A DNA stretch of 64,000 nt from Oceanobacillus zhaokaii (GTDB lineage: Bacteria > Bacillota > Bacilli > Bacillales > Amphibacillaceae), in NCBI RefSeq assembly GCF_003352005.1, contig NZ_CP024848.1, positions 3,481,001 to 3,545,000 on the forward strand. Direction: 5' to 3'. Made by a program: the position numbers and the translations under genes. The first letter of the stretch is position 1, and the number at the start of each line of letters is the position of its first letter. Below are positions 52,672-62,321 of the stretch, in pieces. The notes under the pieces were generated by a model that was not told the origin of the DNA, ran no database searches, and saw only the letters and a list, made by a program, of their open reading frames with translations.

Positions 52672-53496
52672 TTACAAATAATCCATGAAGTTCTTGCGGA
52701 ATTTCATGTGGATTTTTGCTCCAAAATACAATAAACATAATGTTAATAGCCAAAAGTATCCTGTATAAACCATATCTTCAAAGAACCATGCTCGACCAAG
52801 AATCGAATCCCGAAATCCTTCGATAATGTAATATAGCGGATTTAATCGCAGGATATTCTCGAGCAACGGACCAACAACAGGGAATGTTCTTGAGATCAAA
52901 CTAGTATCCCACATAACTGGAGACATGTATAAAAGCATCCGCATAACCGATTGGAGTGCTGTCTGATAATCTCGAATTAACGTTGCAATTGTTGAACTAA
53001 GTAATGAAAATGAAAATAAGAAAGCAAATAAGCAAATGAGGTAATAAATGAATTGAATGTTGTAGATTGAAGGTTTTACCCCATAGGACAGCGCTATTAC
53101 AACGAGTATGCCTATCATAACGAAAAACTGATTACTATTACTCACAATTCTTATCGTCGGCAGCACACTAACCGGAAAATTCATTTTGGAAACAAGTCCA
53201 ATCTTTTGATATACACTGTTGGAACCTTGAATGATTGATGGACTAATGAAAAACCAAGGAATTAATCCAATAATCAGCCAAAGGAAGAAAGGAGTCCCGT
53301 CAACGGGAGCTCCTCCTCTTATTGTACTAAAAACAAACCAATAGATTGCCACTTGAATTGCTGGACTTAAGAATTGCCAAAAGGTTCCCAAGTAATGCAC
53401 TTGGTACATCCCTTTATTTTCAAACTTCGCCATTCGAAAGATTAAATCTCTAAATTCAATTTGTTCTCTAATAACTTGCCTTACCGAATTAAACAT
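52672..53496 (-). CDS. tagG: Teichoic acid ABC exporter, permease
   Basis: A 274-residue integral membrane protein of the ABC-2 type with six hydrophobic segments. It begins with an amphipathic segment and MYQVHYLGTFWQFLSP, ends with LNPLYYIIEGFRDSILG followed by two spans, the pattern of TagG and polysaccharide exporters. It is 27 bases after the wecC-like gene and partners with TagH. The likely cargo is the lipid-linked polymer built by the enzymes encoded just upstream. Confidence 0.92.
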   Translation of the reverse strand: MFNSVRQVIREQIEFRDLIFRMAKFENKGMYQVHYLGTFWQFLSPAIQVAIYWFVFSTIRGGAPVDGTPFFLWLIIGLIPWFFISPSIIQGSNSVYQKIGLVSKMNFPVSVLPTIRIVSNSNQFFVMIGILVVIALSYGVKPSIYNIQFIYYLICLFAFLFSFSLLSSTIATLIRDYQTALQSVMRMLLYMSPVMWDTSLISRTFPVVGPLLENILRLNPLYYIIEGFRDSILGRAWFFEDMVYTGYFWLLTLCLLYFGAKIHMKFRKNFMDYL

Positions 53497-53523
53497 AAAT
53501 GTAAGCTTCCTTCGCTGAAGAAC

Positions 53524-54780
53524 TTATATAAATTTATATAAGTTCCCGTAATTAATGTAATTAATGTTATCCGCGTACTCTTTCACAACATTTTTCGTAT
53601 CGAATACTTGGGCAACGTTCATTTTACTGAAATATGCACTTGTTAGCTCTTTAAACTCATTATGGTCACTTAGAACCAATACTAAATCAGATCCGTCCAA
53701 AGCTTTTTCTAAATCTTTTTCAACAAAGCTTAACTTAACATGTGGATCATACGCAACCACTTCATATTCAGGAAGGGCATGCAGATGCTCATAGATTTCC
53801 ATTGCTGGACTTTCTCTTATATCATCAACATTTCCTTTATAAGTTAATCCAAATACTGTAATCTTCTTACCGTTATGCTTCGCAAGCAGTTTCTCTGCAG
53901 ATTCTACAACATAACTAGGCATTGATTTATTTACTTGACGTGATAAGTTAATAATTTGGGCTTGTTCTGGTGCTTTCGCAATAATGAAGTATGGATCAAC
54001 CGCTAAGCAGTGTCCACCAACACCAGGACCAGGTGTATGCAAGTTAACTCTTGGATGTTTATTTGCCATTTCGATGACATCCAAAGCGTTAATGTCTAAT
54101 TCATTACATACTTTTGTTAATTCATTTGCTAACGCAATGTTAACATCACGGAATGTATTCTCCATTAGTTTCGACATTTCTGCAGTACGTGCGTTTGTTT
54201 TAATCAATTCACCTTGAACAAAAGTAGCATATACTTCTGCACCTTTTTCCGTACACATTGGTGTAACTCCACCAACAATACGGTTGTTATGAATTAGTTC
54301 GTGCATAATTTGACCTGGCAATACACGCTCAGGACAATGTACTAAGAAGATATCCTCACCAATGACAAATCCTGCTTCTTCAAGTCTTGGCTTAACAAAG
54401 TCGTCCATCGTTCTAGGAGCAATTGTTGATTCAACAATGACAACATTTCCTTTTTCTAAAAATGGAATAATGTTTTCCAACGCTTGCATAACGAATGTTA
54501 TATCCATTGATTTATACTCATCATCTTTATTCGGTGTTGGCACTGCAATAATAAACGCATCTGCAGGTTCAGGCTCAACTGAAGCCCTGAAAGTTCCTTT
54601 TGCAATCGCCTTTTCTAATGCTTCCTGAAGACCAGGTTCTTCTATATGAATTTGACCATTATTTAACATGTCAACTGCTTCTCTTTTAATATCTACACCA
54701 ACAACATCGACATCATAATTCGCAAACATAATTGATGTTGGTAAACCAATATATCCTAATCCCATTGTACAAAGCTTCAC
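53524..54780 (-). CDS. wecC: UDP-N-acetyl-D-mannosamine dehydrogenase-like (WecC type)
   Basis: A 418-residue nucleotide-sugar 6-dehydrogenase with the NAD-binding GLGYIGLP at 7-14, an IVESTIAPRT segment and the catalytic cysteine in GPGVGGHCLAVDPYF (251-265, Cys258). This last motif is the form found in UDP-ManNAc (and related UDP-HexNAc) dehydrogenases rather than in UDP-glucose dehydrogenases, which have GGSCFPKD. It should supply a uronic acid sugar such as UDP-ManNAcA, making the polymer acidic. The epimerase that would make UDP-ManNAc (MnaA) is not seen in this window. Located 57 bases after a GT4 gene, in the same operon as tagGH. Confidence 0.85.
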   Translation of the reverse strand: MKLCTMGLGYIGLPTSIMFANYDVDVVGVDIKREAVDMLNNGQIHIEEPGLQEALEKAIAKGTFRASVEPEPADAFIIAVPTPNKDDEYKSMDITFVMQALENIIPFLEKGNVVIVESTIAPRTMDDFVKPRLEEAGFVIGEDIFLVHCPERVLPGQIMHELIHNNRIVGGVTPMCTEKGAEVYATFVQGELIKTNARTAEMSKLMENTFRDVNIALANELTKVCNELDINALDVIEMANKHPRVNLHTPGPGVGGHCLAVDPYFIIAKAPEQAQIINLSRQVNKSMPSYVVESAEKLLAKHNGKKITVFGLTYKGNVDDIRESPAMEIYEHLHALPEYEVVAYDPHVKLSFVEKDLEKALDGSDLVLVLSDHNEFKELTSAYFSKMNVAQVFDTKNVVKEYADNINYINYGNLYKFI

Positions 54781-54837
54781 TGTAATTCCTTCTTTCTTTT
54801 CTTTAGGTTATTAAGGATTGTAATTATTGAACACAAA

Positions 54838-56118
54838 TTAATACTTCCGATATACTTCGAGCAAGTATTTTTGTTCTTTCTCCCAATTATACTTCTTTCG
54901 GGCATTTTTGCAATTCGCACTAAAGTAATCACGCTTCTCAGGATTTTCCAGTAAGAAGTTTACACCTTTGGCTATTTCTTTAGGGTCGTGCGGGTCAATT
55001 GTGACTCCTACTTCACTTTCTTCTACTGCTTTTTTAATCTCTGGAAAGTTACATGCTACAACTGGCACTTCGTTCATCATGTACTCAAATAATTTATTCG
55101 ATGAAGCTGACCAGTGATTGAAGTTAATATTATTTAATACTTGGAAGCCAAGATAAGCATTTTTCGTGTATTTCGGTAAATCTCGAACTGGAACCTTTGG
55201 TATGAATCTTATACCATCCTCCAGGTTTCTTTCCTTCACCATTTTGACTAGCTTGTCTTTAATCTTACCATCACCAATGAATACTAGAGTACCTTCATTA
55301 AATAACGGATATGCTTCAATTAAATTCTCTAGCCCGCGTCCTGCTTGAATACCACCTTGATACAGCAAAATCTTCTCATCTGATGGTATGTCTAGCATTC
55401 CGTGAAGGTCTACTTTATCTTCCGTTTGCTGAATCTCCATTGACGGATAGTTATGCAGCACATGTGGATAGAATCCATATAAGTCTTCATTAAATTTTGC
55501 GCGAGTATCATTTTCAACCATCATACTATCCATTCTCTTAATGAAGAAATGTTCAAACCTCTTGTACCATGGACTATCATAACCAGTCCTGCTTGTTTGT
55601 ACCTCATGTGAATCATATATTAAAGGTTTTTTCTTGAATCGCCACTTTGCACTTATATATCCCTGTGGCATCGTATTTAAGTCATTCGAATGATAAATAT
55701 CATAATTGCCTCGATGACCTTTTATAATCATCCGCAAAATTAGTGCACCGCGAATCCACACTACTCTTACTTTCGTTTTTAGCAGTAAGGCTACTAAAAC
55801 AGTAAGAATAATTGTAATCCAGGGAATTAAATAGACCAATAAAGCCCAAACAGCTAATAACGGGATTAACGGCCACTTTTTACCAAATGCAAAGCGATAC
55901 GCCTTTTGCAAAAATAATAAAGTAACCGGATATCTCCGCATACGATGAACCCGAAAATGCTCATTCACTTCTTCATACTGTGAAATAGTGGGATCCTTTG
56001 GGTCATCGATACATATTAATTCTACATCATAACCATTTTCAGATAAAGAGGTACATTCCCTAAGTACTCTCGCATCATTTGTAAAATGGTTCCAGACAAA
56101 CATACCAACACGTTTCAT
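54838..56118 (-). CDS. GT4 family glycosyltransferase with a hydrophobic insertion
   Basis: A 426-residue GT-B enzyme. The N-terminal domain starts MKRVGMFVWNHFTNDARVLRE, typical of this group. Residues about 78-125 hold two strongly hydrophobic stretches (PLLAVWALLVYLIPW and ITIILTVLVALLL) that probably attach it to the membrane. The C-terminal domain has ILLYQGGIQAGRGLENLIEA, SASSNKLFEYMMNEVPVVA and GVTIDPHD. It is 15 bases after the next GT4 gene and 57 bases before the wecC-like gene. It probably adds a sugar to the lipid-linked intermediate; the specificity is unknown. Confidence 0.85.
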   Translation of the reverse strand: MKRVGMFVWNHFTNDARVLRECTSLSENGYDVELICIDDPKDPTISQYEEVNEHFRVHRMRRYPVTLLFLQKAYRFAFGKKWPLIPLLAVWALLVYLIPWITIILTVLVALLLKTKVRVVWIRGALILRMIIKGHRGNYDIYHSNDLNTMPQGYISAKWRFKKKPLIYDSHEVQTSRTGYDSPWYKRFEHFFIKRMDSMMVENDTRAKFNEDLYGFYPHVLHNYPSMEIQQTEDKVDLHGMLDIPSDEKILLYQGGIQAGRGLENLIEAYPLFNEGTLVFIGDGKIKDKLVKMVKERNLEDGIRFIPKVPVRDLPKYTKNAYLGFQVLNNINFNHWSASSNKLFEYMMNEVPVVACNFPEIKKAVEESEVGVTIDPHDPKEIAKGVNFLLENPEKRDYFSANCKNARKKYNWEKEQKYLLEVYRKY

Positions 56119-56133
56119 TACGTTCTTCCCTCT

Positions 56134-57330
56134 TCATTCATTAATTATTTTTACGAGTTCGCTTATATTATTTTCCCAGAGGAACACATCTTGAACTGTT
56201 CTTGCACCATTTTCACCAATCCGTTCAAGCTCTTCAGGATTATTCTTTAATTCGACAATTTTCTCAATCATTCCCTGGATATCCTGTTGTTCAAAAACAA
56301 AGCCAGCCCCACTATTGGTTATTATTTGTGCTGCTGTCCCTTTTATTCCTGCGACAATTGGTGTCCTACATGTCATATAGTCGATAATCTTACCAGGAAG
56401 CACCGTTGAAAATACATCTTCATCATTTAGAAATGCAACCGCAATATTACTATTTTCAATTAATGCCAAGCTTCTCTTTCTGGTCGTCGGTTGATGCATA
56501 TAGACATGATCCAATTGTTGTTCTTCTATATAACTCATGAATTCCTCGGTCTTTATCCCATAGCCAATAACATCAAAACGAATTCCTTCAGCTTGCAATG
56601 CGCTCGCAATTAACTTCAAATGGTCAATATCCTGTGCTAAGCCAAGATTTCCTGTATAGACAACGCGAAATTCTCCTTCATATGTCTTGCTTCGAACAAT
56701 TTCGTGATCTCGCGGTCCATTCGGCAAATAAATAATCGGTGTATCCTTTTTTAATTTGGACCTTATATGTGATTCAAATCCCTTACTATTAATAACAATA
56801 TGATCCGCTGCTCCGTACATTCTCTTTTCAAGTATCCGAAAAACTTTTAGAATGAAGCTGTTATCGAATGTTTTCACACCAACTAAACTATCCGGCCAAA
56901 GATCTCTCACTTCTAATATGAGTTTGGATTTGAGGAATAATTTACCAATTAATGCTGAAAAAACGATAAATATCGGCGGCGTACTTACCATGATATAATC
57001 ATAATTCTCTTTTCTAATTTGCCAAAGCTTAATTAGAAAACGCCACATAATTTCGATATAAAAGTATAATCTGCTAACTATATGGTTCGAAAACTTTTTA
57101 TTTTTTATTGGTACTCGGAAGACTTTTTTTGTTTCCAAGTTTAAGGATTCGTCATCCCAAAAAGATCGATCTTTGTATAAATTCTTGTTTGGATACGCTG
57201 GTTCCGTTGTTAATACATCCGCATCAATATCAAATTCATTTAATAATTGATAGATGTTTTTCATTCGATTACCTGCGCTGCCAATGACGGGATAGAAGTT
57301 TTGTGTCATTATTAATACTTTCTTTTTCAT
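56134..57330 (-). CDS. GT4 family glycosyltransferase
   Basis: A 398-residue GT-B enzyme counted from the ATG at 57330; TAGGAGCG is nine bases upstream, while the longer frame has no such site. It begins KKVLIMTQNFYPVIGSAGNR, has a hydrophobic patch near residue 115 (IFIVFSALIGKLF) and a conserved EVRDLWPDS, and ends with VLPGKIIDYMTCRTPIVAG. This pattern is that of WbuB-like enzymes acting in exopolysaccharide synthesis. It is the first gene of the five-gene operon 57330-51596 (GT, GT, wecC, tagG, tagH). Confidence 0.87.
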   Translation of the reverse strand: MKKKVLIMTQNFYPVIGSAGNRMKNIYQLLNEFDIDADVLTTEPAYPNKNLYKDRSFWDDESLNLETKKVFRVPIKNKKFSNHIVSRLYFYIEIMWRFLIKLWQIRKENYDYIMVSTPPIFIVFSALIGKLFLKSKLILEVRDLWPDSLVGVKTFDNSFILKVFRILEKRMYGAADHIVINSKGFESHIRSKLKKDTPIIYLPNGPRDHEIVRSKTYEGEFRVVYTGNLGLAQDIDHLKLIASALQAEGIRFDVIGYGIKTEEFMSYIEEQQLDHVYMHQPTTRKRSLALIENSNIAVAFLNDEDVFSTVLPGKIIDYMTCRTPIVAGIKGTAAQIITNSGAGFVFEQQDIQGMIEKIVELKNNPEELERIGENGARTVQDVFLWENNISELVKIINE

Positions 57331-57499
57331 GAATCGTAACGCTCCTATATAGGAAATATACACCCAGTTGATTTTATCACAAATAATTATATTATGATAT
57401 TTTAATCCATATCGCAACATGATTGTCGATTTTGGAGAACGCTGGGATTCTTTATTCCTTATTAGGCAATTTGATTGTCATTAGCTGATATATACTCAA

Positions 57500-57835
57500 G
57501 ATATCGATCTCTGGCCGGCCGCTCCGAAAATACACTTCGCGCACCTTAGGGGGGCTGGCGAGCCTTCTTGTGCATACGCACTTCGAAGTCTCACCGAGGC
57601 CCTTCCTCCCGCAGGAGTCTTCGTGTATTTTCTCCGCTGATATTGAGCGATTGCTATCGATTTTCTAACTGAAATAAGATGAGAAGGCAATTCCTCTCTA
57701 TTTGACGGTTAAATAAAGCGGAGGACAAGAACTCCTGCGGGAATAGTGACGGCTGCAGATCCATCGGAGGGCTTTTCTTCCGAAGAAGCGGAAATCAACA
57801 TCGCTTCTATCTCGCATTCAGTCGGAGAAAACTAA
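57500..57835 (+). repeat. MITE-like repeat, copy C
   Basis: Contains the shared core (CGCTCCGAAAATACACTTCG, GGCTGGCGAGCC, CTTCCTCCCGCAGGAGTC, CGTGTATTTTCTCCGCTG) and the second half with AAGCGGAGGACAAGAACTCC and GGAAATCAACAT. The terminal inverted repeat is not recognisable, so the exact ends are uncertain. It fills most of the 57331-57841 gap. Confidence 0.65.
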
Positions 57836-57841
57836 ACAAGT

Positions 57842-59905
57842 CTAATGGACTTCATTTAAAATCAGCTCGTTTAGTCGTTCGATAATATTTGGCTTATCAT
57901 ACTTCTCGACGATTGGTAAAAAGTTTTTGCCACTTCCCGTGTCTTTTTCTGTTAGTTTCAAAATCAATTCAACAGCTTCATCTACCTCATCAACAATAAA
58001 TTCTTTAGGATAAATCGTATCTGAACCCGGCCAAGTAAAGACAATTGGTGTTGCGCCGCTTGCCATTCCTTCCATTGGTGCTAGATGGAAGCTTTCAATA
58101 TCGCTAGTAGATAACATAAAATTGATATTTGTTAACCATTCTGCAACATTGTCCCCATGTCCATCAAAGATGATATGGTCCTTCCATGGCGCATCATTCA
58201 TCCTATCAAATACTTCGGTAAAATAGTCCATCTCGGCTTTACGATTCTTCAACCATGGTAAATCCTCAGGTAATTTCCCTTTAATAAATAATTTAAACCG
58301 CTTATCCTTTTCCCACAGCTTCTCAAATATTTGAATCGCTCGATCAATTCTTTTTAATTTCGGTAAAATACCCATAATCCCAATATTGTACGTAATGTTT
58401 TCCTTTTTAGGTTGTTGGTATTTCTTTATATCAACCATGTTTTGAATTAGGGTTAGCTTGTCACGAGGAATCTTCTTACGCCGATTAAATTCTTCAAATA
58501 TATATGGGCTAATTGCAATTACATTTGTCACATTTTCAAAATTAACGTCGTTCAGATAGTCCGTCTCCAGTTCCTGCCTGTGGACCCTAATATATAATCG
58601 CTGGCCTGGCAGCCTATGATTGGAATAAAACACAGAATTTCCAAGTCCCCATTCACAAAAGATAATATCCGCTTCTTGTAGTAACTGTCGACTTTTCTCT
58701 TCGTCATGTACATTATGACTTCTCCATTTATCTATGAGTACATGTAAGTGATTCGTTTGACAGAAATCAATATACTCTTTAAGAAATTTAAAATCATGGC
58801 CTGCAAATAATATCGTTTGCCTCTCCTGATTAAACTCCCAAAGTTTGCTAAGAATGCTTTTTCTAACAACAGGGTATTGAAAACGAATGCTTCCTGTAAA
58901 GCATTTTTCCGCAGCAAGCTTATATATATCTTGATTATCAAGTGCTAAGAGGACTTTTTCTTTTGCCTCCTGAAAATTCTCTGCAAATAGGGGGTAATCT
59001 TTCCCAAGTATATTCTCAAGTTGATGTGATCTACTGGCGATTATTGGCTTTCCATGCCTTGCATACTCCAGGAATTGCTCTAATATTTCTTCATATTCGC
59101 AATGATTAGCTATTGAAGAATAAAAGAGAAACCCCAAATCTGATTCATGAATGTATTGACTTATTTCTTCCTTCGAATCTATTTCCTTAGCTTTCAATCC
59201 GTCTAGTTTCCTATATCGATTTAGGAGTAACAAGTCTTTTTGTTCCTCAGCTGAATTATCACTAAAAATCGTCATCGAGAAAATAGGGTTCTTCTTTTTT
59301 ATAGCTTGAAACAGACGTATGAGTTCATTTGTAATTTTCCCTCTATGCAGCATTGAATAGCGACGATGATCAAGCTTATTCCTGAGCGAAGTATCATTGA
59401 CTATAGGAGGTATTAGTATAACTTTATTTACTGAAAGCTCCGTTACCCGCAATACTTCACGCTTTAATTCTTCGGTTTCCACAAAAATGGCAGGGGATTT
59501 GTTGATCGTTTCTTTGCTAAGAAGTGCTCTGTCTGTTATATATGGCAATACTTTTTTTTCATATTTTTTTTGGACTGCCATTGGCATTATTTCGGATCCA
59601 TGCAACACAATAATATGATAATTCGCTTCATTGTCTAGTCGTTCGATCGTGTCAGTCATATTTGCTGGTGAATATTCCTCTTCATTTCTGCCCAAGGAAG
59701 TCTCTTCAACAGATAGCCATCTGATTTTCCGGTCCGTCGATAGGCTAGACTTGATCTCTTTTGGGATAACCGTTTTCGTCAGAATACTAAGTTCAAGCTT
59801 TTGATCACTCATTAATACTTTTATCAAGGATGACAGACGCTTAATCGAACGCGGCGTTACCGTCGAGAGTCGCTCAATACAAAGTAATATTTTCAAACGT
59901 TTCAT
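57842..59905 (-). CDS. Large two-domain glycosyltransferase (paralog of 47022-49151)
   Basis: A 687-residue protein with the same layout as the 47022-49151 product. The C-terminal half (about 360-687) shares TILFAGHDFKFL, VLIDKW, ADIIFCEWGLGN, GILPKLKR and the E-x7-E pair in ESFHLAPME with its paralog, with only short gaps. The N-terminal half keeps only scattered identity (HGKPIIA, LGKDYPLFA) and lacks a clear donor-site acid pair. This suggests that the N-terminal half has changed specificity or lost activity. Unlike the other module, this gene is separated from its partner (60301-62283) by a MITE-like copy. Confidence 0.75.
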   Translation of the reverse strand: MKRLKILLCIERLSTVTPRSIKRLSSLIKVLMSDQKLELSILTKTVIPKEIKSSLSTDRKIRWLSVEETSLGRNEEEYSPANMTDTIERLDNEANYHIIVLHGSEIMPMAVQKKYEKKVLPYITDRALLSKETINKSPAIFVETEELKREVLRVTELSVNKVILIPPIVNDTSLRNKLDHRRYSMLHRGKITNELIRLFQAIKKKNPIFSMTIFSDNSAEEQKDLLLLNRYRKLDGLKAKEIDSKEEISQYIHESDLGFLFYSSIANHCEYEEILEQFLEYARHGKPIIASRSHQLENILGKDYPLFAENFQEAKEKVLLALDNQDIYKLAAEKCFTGSIRFQYPVVRKSILSKLWEFNQERQTILFAGHDFKFLKEYIDFCQTNHLHVLIDKWRSHNVHDEEKSRQLLQEADIIFCEWGLGNSVFYSNHRLPGQRLYIRVHRQELETDYLNDVNFENVTNVIAISPYIFEEFNRRKKIPRDKLTLIQNMVDIKKYQQPKKENITYNIGIMGILPKLKRIDRAIQIFEKLWEKDKRFKLFIKGKLPEDLPWLKNRKAEMDYFTEVFDRMNDAPWKDHIIFDGHGDNVAEWLTNINFMLSTSDIESFHLAPMEGMASGATPIVFTWPGSDTIYPKEFIVDEVDEAVELILKLTEKDTGSGKNFLPIVEKYDKPNIIERLNELILNEVH

Positions 59906-59988
59906 TGTTAATCGCCGCTCCTTTACAGCAAAGCTATATTAATAGATTATTTTTTTCAGGGAGTAAGGAATGATAATGATTAGTTGGT

Positions 59989-60247
59989 ATAAAGTGCGAA
60001 CTACTTAGGAGAGTAATTGCTCTCTGGCCGGTCGCTCCGAAAATACACTTCGCTTTCCGCGGGGGGCTGGTGAGCCTTCTTGTGCTAACGCACATCGAAG
60101 TCTCACCTAGGCCCTTCCTCCCGCAGGAGTCTTCGTGTATTTTCTCCGCTGGGATTGTGCGGTTGTTATGTTTTTTATCTATCTCTATAAGGGTGCGCGA
60201 CTACCGCAGCTGAAATCAACTTTGCACCTACCTAGTTCGCAGTTTAT
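59989..60247 (+). repeat. MITE-like repeat, copy D (short form with intact terminal inverted repeats)
   Basis: The left end ATAAAGTGCGAACTA and right end TAGTTCGCAGTTTAT are inverted copies with one mismatch in 15. Between them is the family core (GTCGCTCCGAAAATACACTT, CTTTCCGCGGGGGGCTGGTG, CTTCCTCCCGCAGGAGTC). It is about 100 bases shorter than copies A-C. It lies between the two genes of the second glycosyltransferase module. Confidence 0.8.
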
Positions 60248-60300
60248 CTAATAGCGACAGGCATTGGGAAGTCATCCTAAATTTAATCGCTTTACAGATT

Positions 60301-62283
60301 TTATAGCCGTCGACCAATACAAAATATTCGCTTGTCCTTTTGGATAATGAACTTTTCAATTATTTTCGTTTGGTCATTAACTAAATCATAGAAGGAGCCT
60401 TCTTGAATTGCGCTTACCTCAAAAAAACCAGAATAGCTTTCTATTGCATCTACATATTCAAATTCCGTTTCGTGAAAACGATTATGATTATCACTATTGA
60501 TAGATTTACTTTGGCCAACACATACAGCATTTGAATAATGGAATGCATAAATATGATCTTCTATGTAGAATTCATTATAATGGCTCTCAGGATTCAATAC
60601 GGATACATACTTCGTTTTAACCAAATCTGAAATACGATATTTTTCATACACATACTCTTCTAAATAAACGTACACATTATTATGATTGTATTGATTATAT
60701 ATTTCTTCATAACCATCAAACACTGATATCAACACGATAATTCTAACCTGTTGATAAGATTGATTCTTAATCTTTTCCATTGTTTTATAAAATACTTCTT
60801 TTGAATATGCGGTAAATATTAGCGTAATATCTTGAGGTGGAAGTTTAAAAGGAATGGAAACACAATCTAATAGATATTGCATTCGCTTTTGATATGTATG
60901 GTTTCTAAAAATTTCCCTTGTGCTCTTACTTGATAGTTCTCGATAAACTCGTGGTTGCGTGCTTAACTTATTTATCGATTCAATGATATCATTATCATTC
61001 CATGCTGATTGGACAATTCCAGGAAATGTCCTATTTATTATAGAAGAAGTTCGATTAATAACTGGTATTCCAGATGCAAGCACCTCGATTACTGATTTGG
61101 GAATAATCGATTGGGCTTTACTTTTATTTTCTTTATTAATAAGAAGCGTGCAATTTTTTGTTAAATCAACTTGTCCAGATTCCTCTAAATTTCTTCCGGT
61201 GTGAATTACCTCTACACCTAAATTAGAAAGATTCGCAACCCGCTTATCAATACTTCCAATTGGAAGCTTCCTTTTGGGTATTGCTAGATGCTCATTAAAA
61301 AATTGATTAACCATATCTTTATTTATATTCATTGGGTTATGAATTTTAGGATTCACAGCATGTGACAGTTGGTAGATATTATCATGTTTAACCAATTGTT
61401 GATAAGCTTTAATTAAATCGCCGTCTACGGTAAAAACAAAGTTAAAGAACGGGAATATTTCCCTAATGATTTCTAGATTTATCGAACCATGAACATCCCA
61501 AAAGACTGTGGGGATGTGATTTTTTTTGCACCACAAAATCATCTGCTTCAATGTCTGATATGTTGTATTAACCCGTGTTTTTCCACTATCAATTGAACTA
61601 TTTCTCAAGCTTGAATCGACGAGCAATAAATCAGGAATTGCAGTGCTTGAAGATTCGTCCCAATTATCTATAGTAATGATTGTGACAACATCGGTCATAT
61701 CTTGTAACTGTTCTTCATTTAGAATCGCAGCAACCTTTATTTGATCCAGAGGCTTACTGTCTCCTATCTTCTGTGCTTTCATTGCTTTTGGAATCGATTC
61801 CGATGTAAAGACATTGAAGACCTCAAGTTCACCCTGCCCCGATAATCGAATCGCAATTCTACAATAAACTGCTTTAGGAGATACAATAAATGATGTGAGG
61901 CGGTTTAAATGAATTCTTCTTTTGTTTACTTGATTAAAGTCACTATCATATTCCAGCAAGTAAATTATCACATCGAGAGTTTCCGATTTTGTTCCGCTTA
62001 TTTTAACCGTATTTTCATTACCAAGTTTTATCTTCTTTTCTTCTTTATTTATCATAGAAAAATTTGTATTATTTTCAAATAAGTTAAGATACTTTGCTTT
62101 TTCGTTAATAGATTGAATCTGAATCTTAGCGCTATTGTCAGTTAGTTTGACATCTTCCTTAGGGTAATACCAATTTTTTATATTAAAAAAATCACGAGAT
62201 AACGTTTCAAATGGATGGATATCTCTTAAATCTCCACGCTGATATTCCTTTACGTTTTCCGACATTAAATCAAATCCTAACAT
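60301..62283 (-). CDS. Degenerate CgeB-like glycosyltransferase paralog (of 49148-51253)
   Basis: A 660-residue paralog of the 49148-51253 product. It keeps the N-terminal beta-rich region (YLNLFENNTNFS; CRIAIRLSGQGE), IPDLLLVDSS, WCKKNHIPTVFWD, the REIFRNHTYQKRM segment and the C-terminal domain. The middle is shorter: the part that in the paralog reads ISFAGSYYANRHPDRR is missing, and the region around SVIEVLASGIPVINR is less conserved. It may therefore be a non-catalytic partner. ATG at 62265, with AGGA upstream, is an alternative start. Confidence 0.6.
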   Translation of the reverse strand: MLGFDLMSENVKEYQRGDLRDIHPFETLSRDFFNIKNWYYPKEDVKLTDNSAKIQIQSINEKAKYLNLFENNTNFSMINKEEKKIKLGNENTVKISGTKSETLDVIIYLLEYDSDFNQVNKRRIHLNRLTSFIVSPKAVYCRIAIRLSGQGELEVFNVFTSESIPKAMKAQKIGDSKPLDQIKVAAILNEEQLQDMTDVVTIITIDNWDESSSTAIPDLLLVDSSLRNSSIDSGKTRVNTTYQTLKQMILWCKKNHIPTVFWDVHGSINLEIIREIFPFFNFVFTVDGDLIKAYQQLVKHDNIYQLSHAVNPKIHNPMNINKDMVNQFFNEHLAIPKRKLPIGSIDKRVANLSNLGVEVIHTGRNLEESGQVDLTKNCTLLINKENKSKAQSIIPKSVIEVLASGIPVINRTSSIINRTFPGIVQSAWNDNDIIESINKLSTQPRVYRELSSKSTREIFRNHTYQKRMQYLLDCVSIPFKLPPQDITLIFTAYSKEVFYKTMEKIKNQSYQQVRIIVLISVFDGYEEIYNQYNHNNVYVYLEEYVYEKYRISDLVKTKYVSVLNPESHYNEFYIEDHIYAFHYSNAVCVGQSKSINSDNHNRFHETEFEYVDAIESYSGFFEVSAIQEGSFYDLVNDQTKIIEKFIIQKDKRIFCIGRRL

Positions 62284-62321
62284 TAAATAGTCATATAAAG
62301 AATCTAAAATTCCTTAAATCG

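Noticed and set aside
53524..54780. UDP-glucose 6-dehydrogenase (TuaD type)
   Set aside because: The cysteine motif is GPGVGGHCLAVDP, the UDP-HexNAc dehydrogenase form, and not GGSCFPKD.
57496..57690. 64-codon minus-strand frame
   Set aside because: It lies entirely inside MITE-like copy C and matches no protein pattern.
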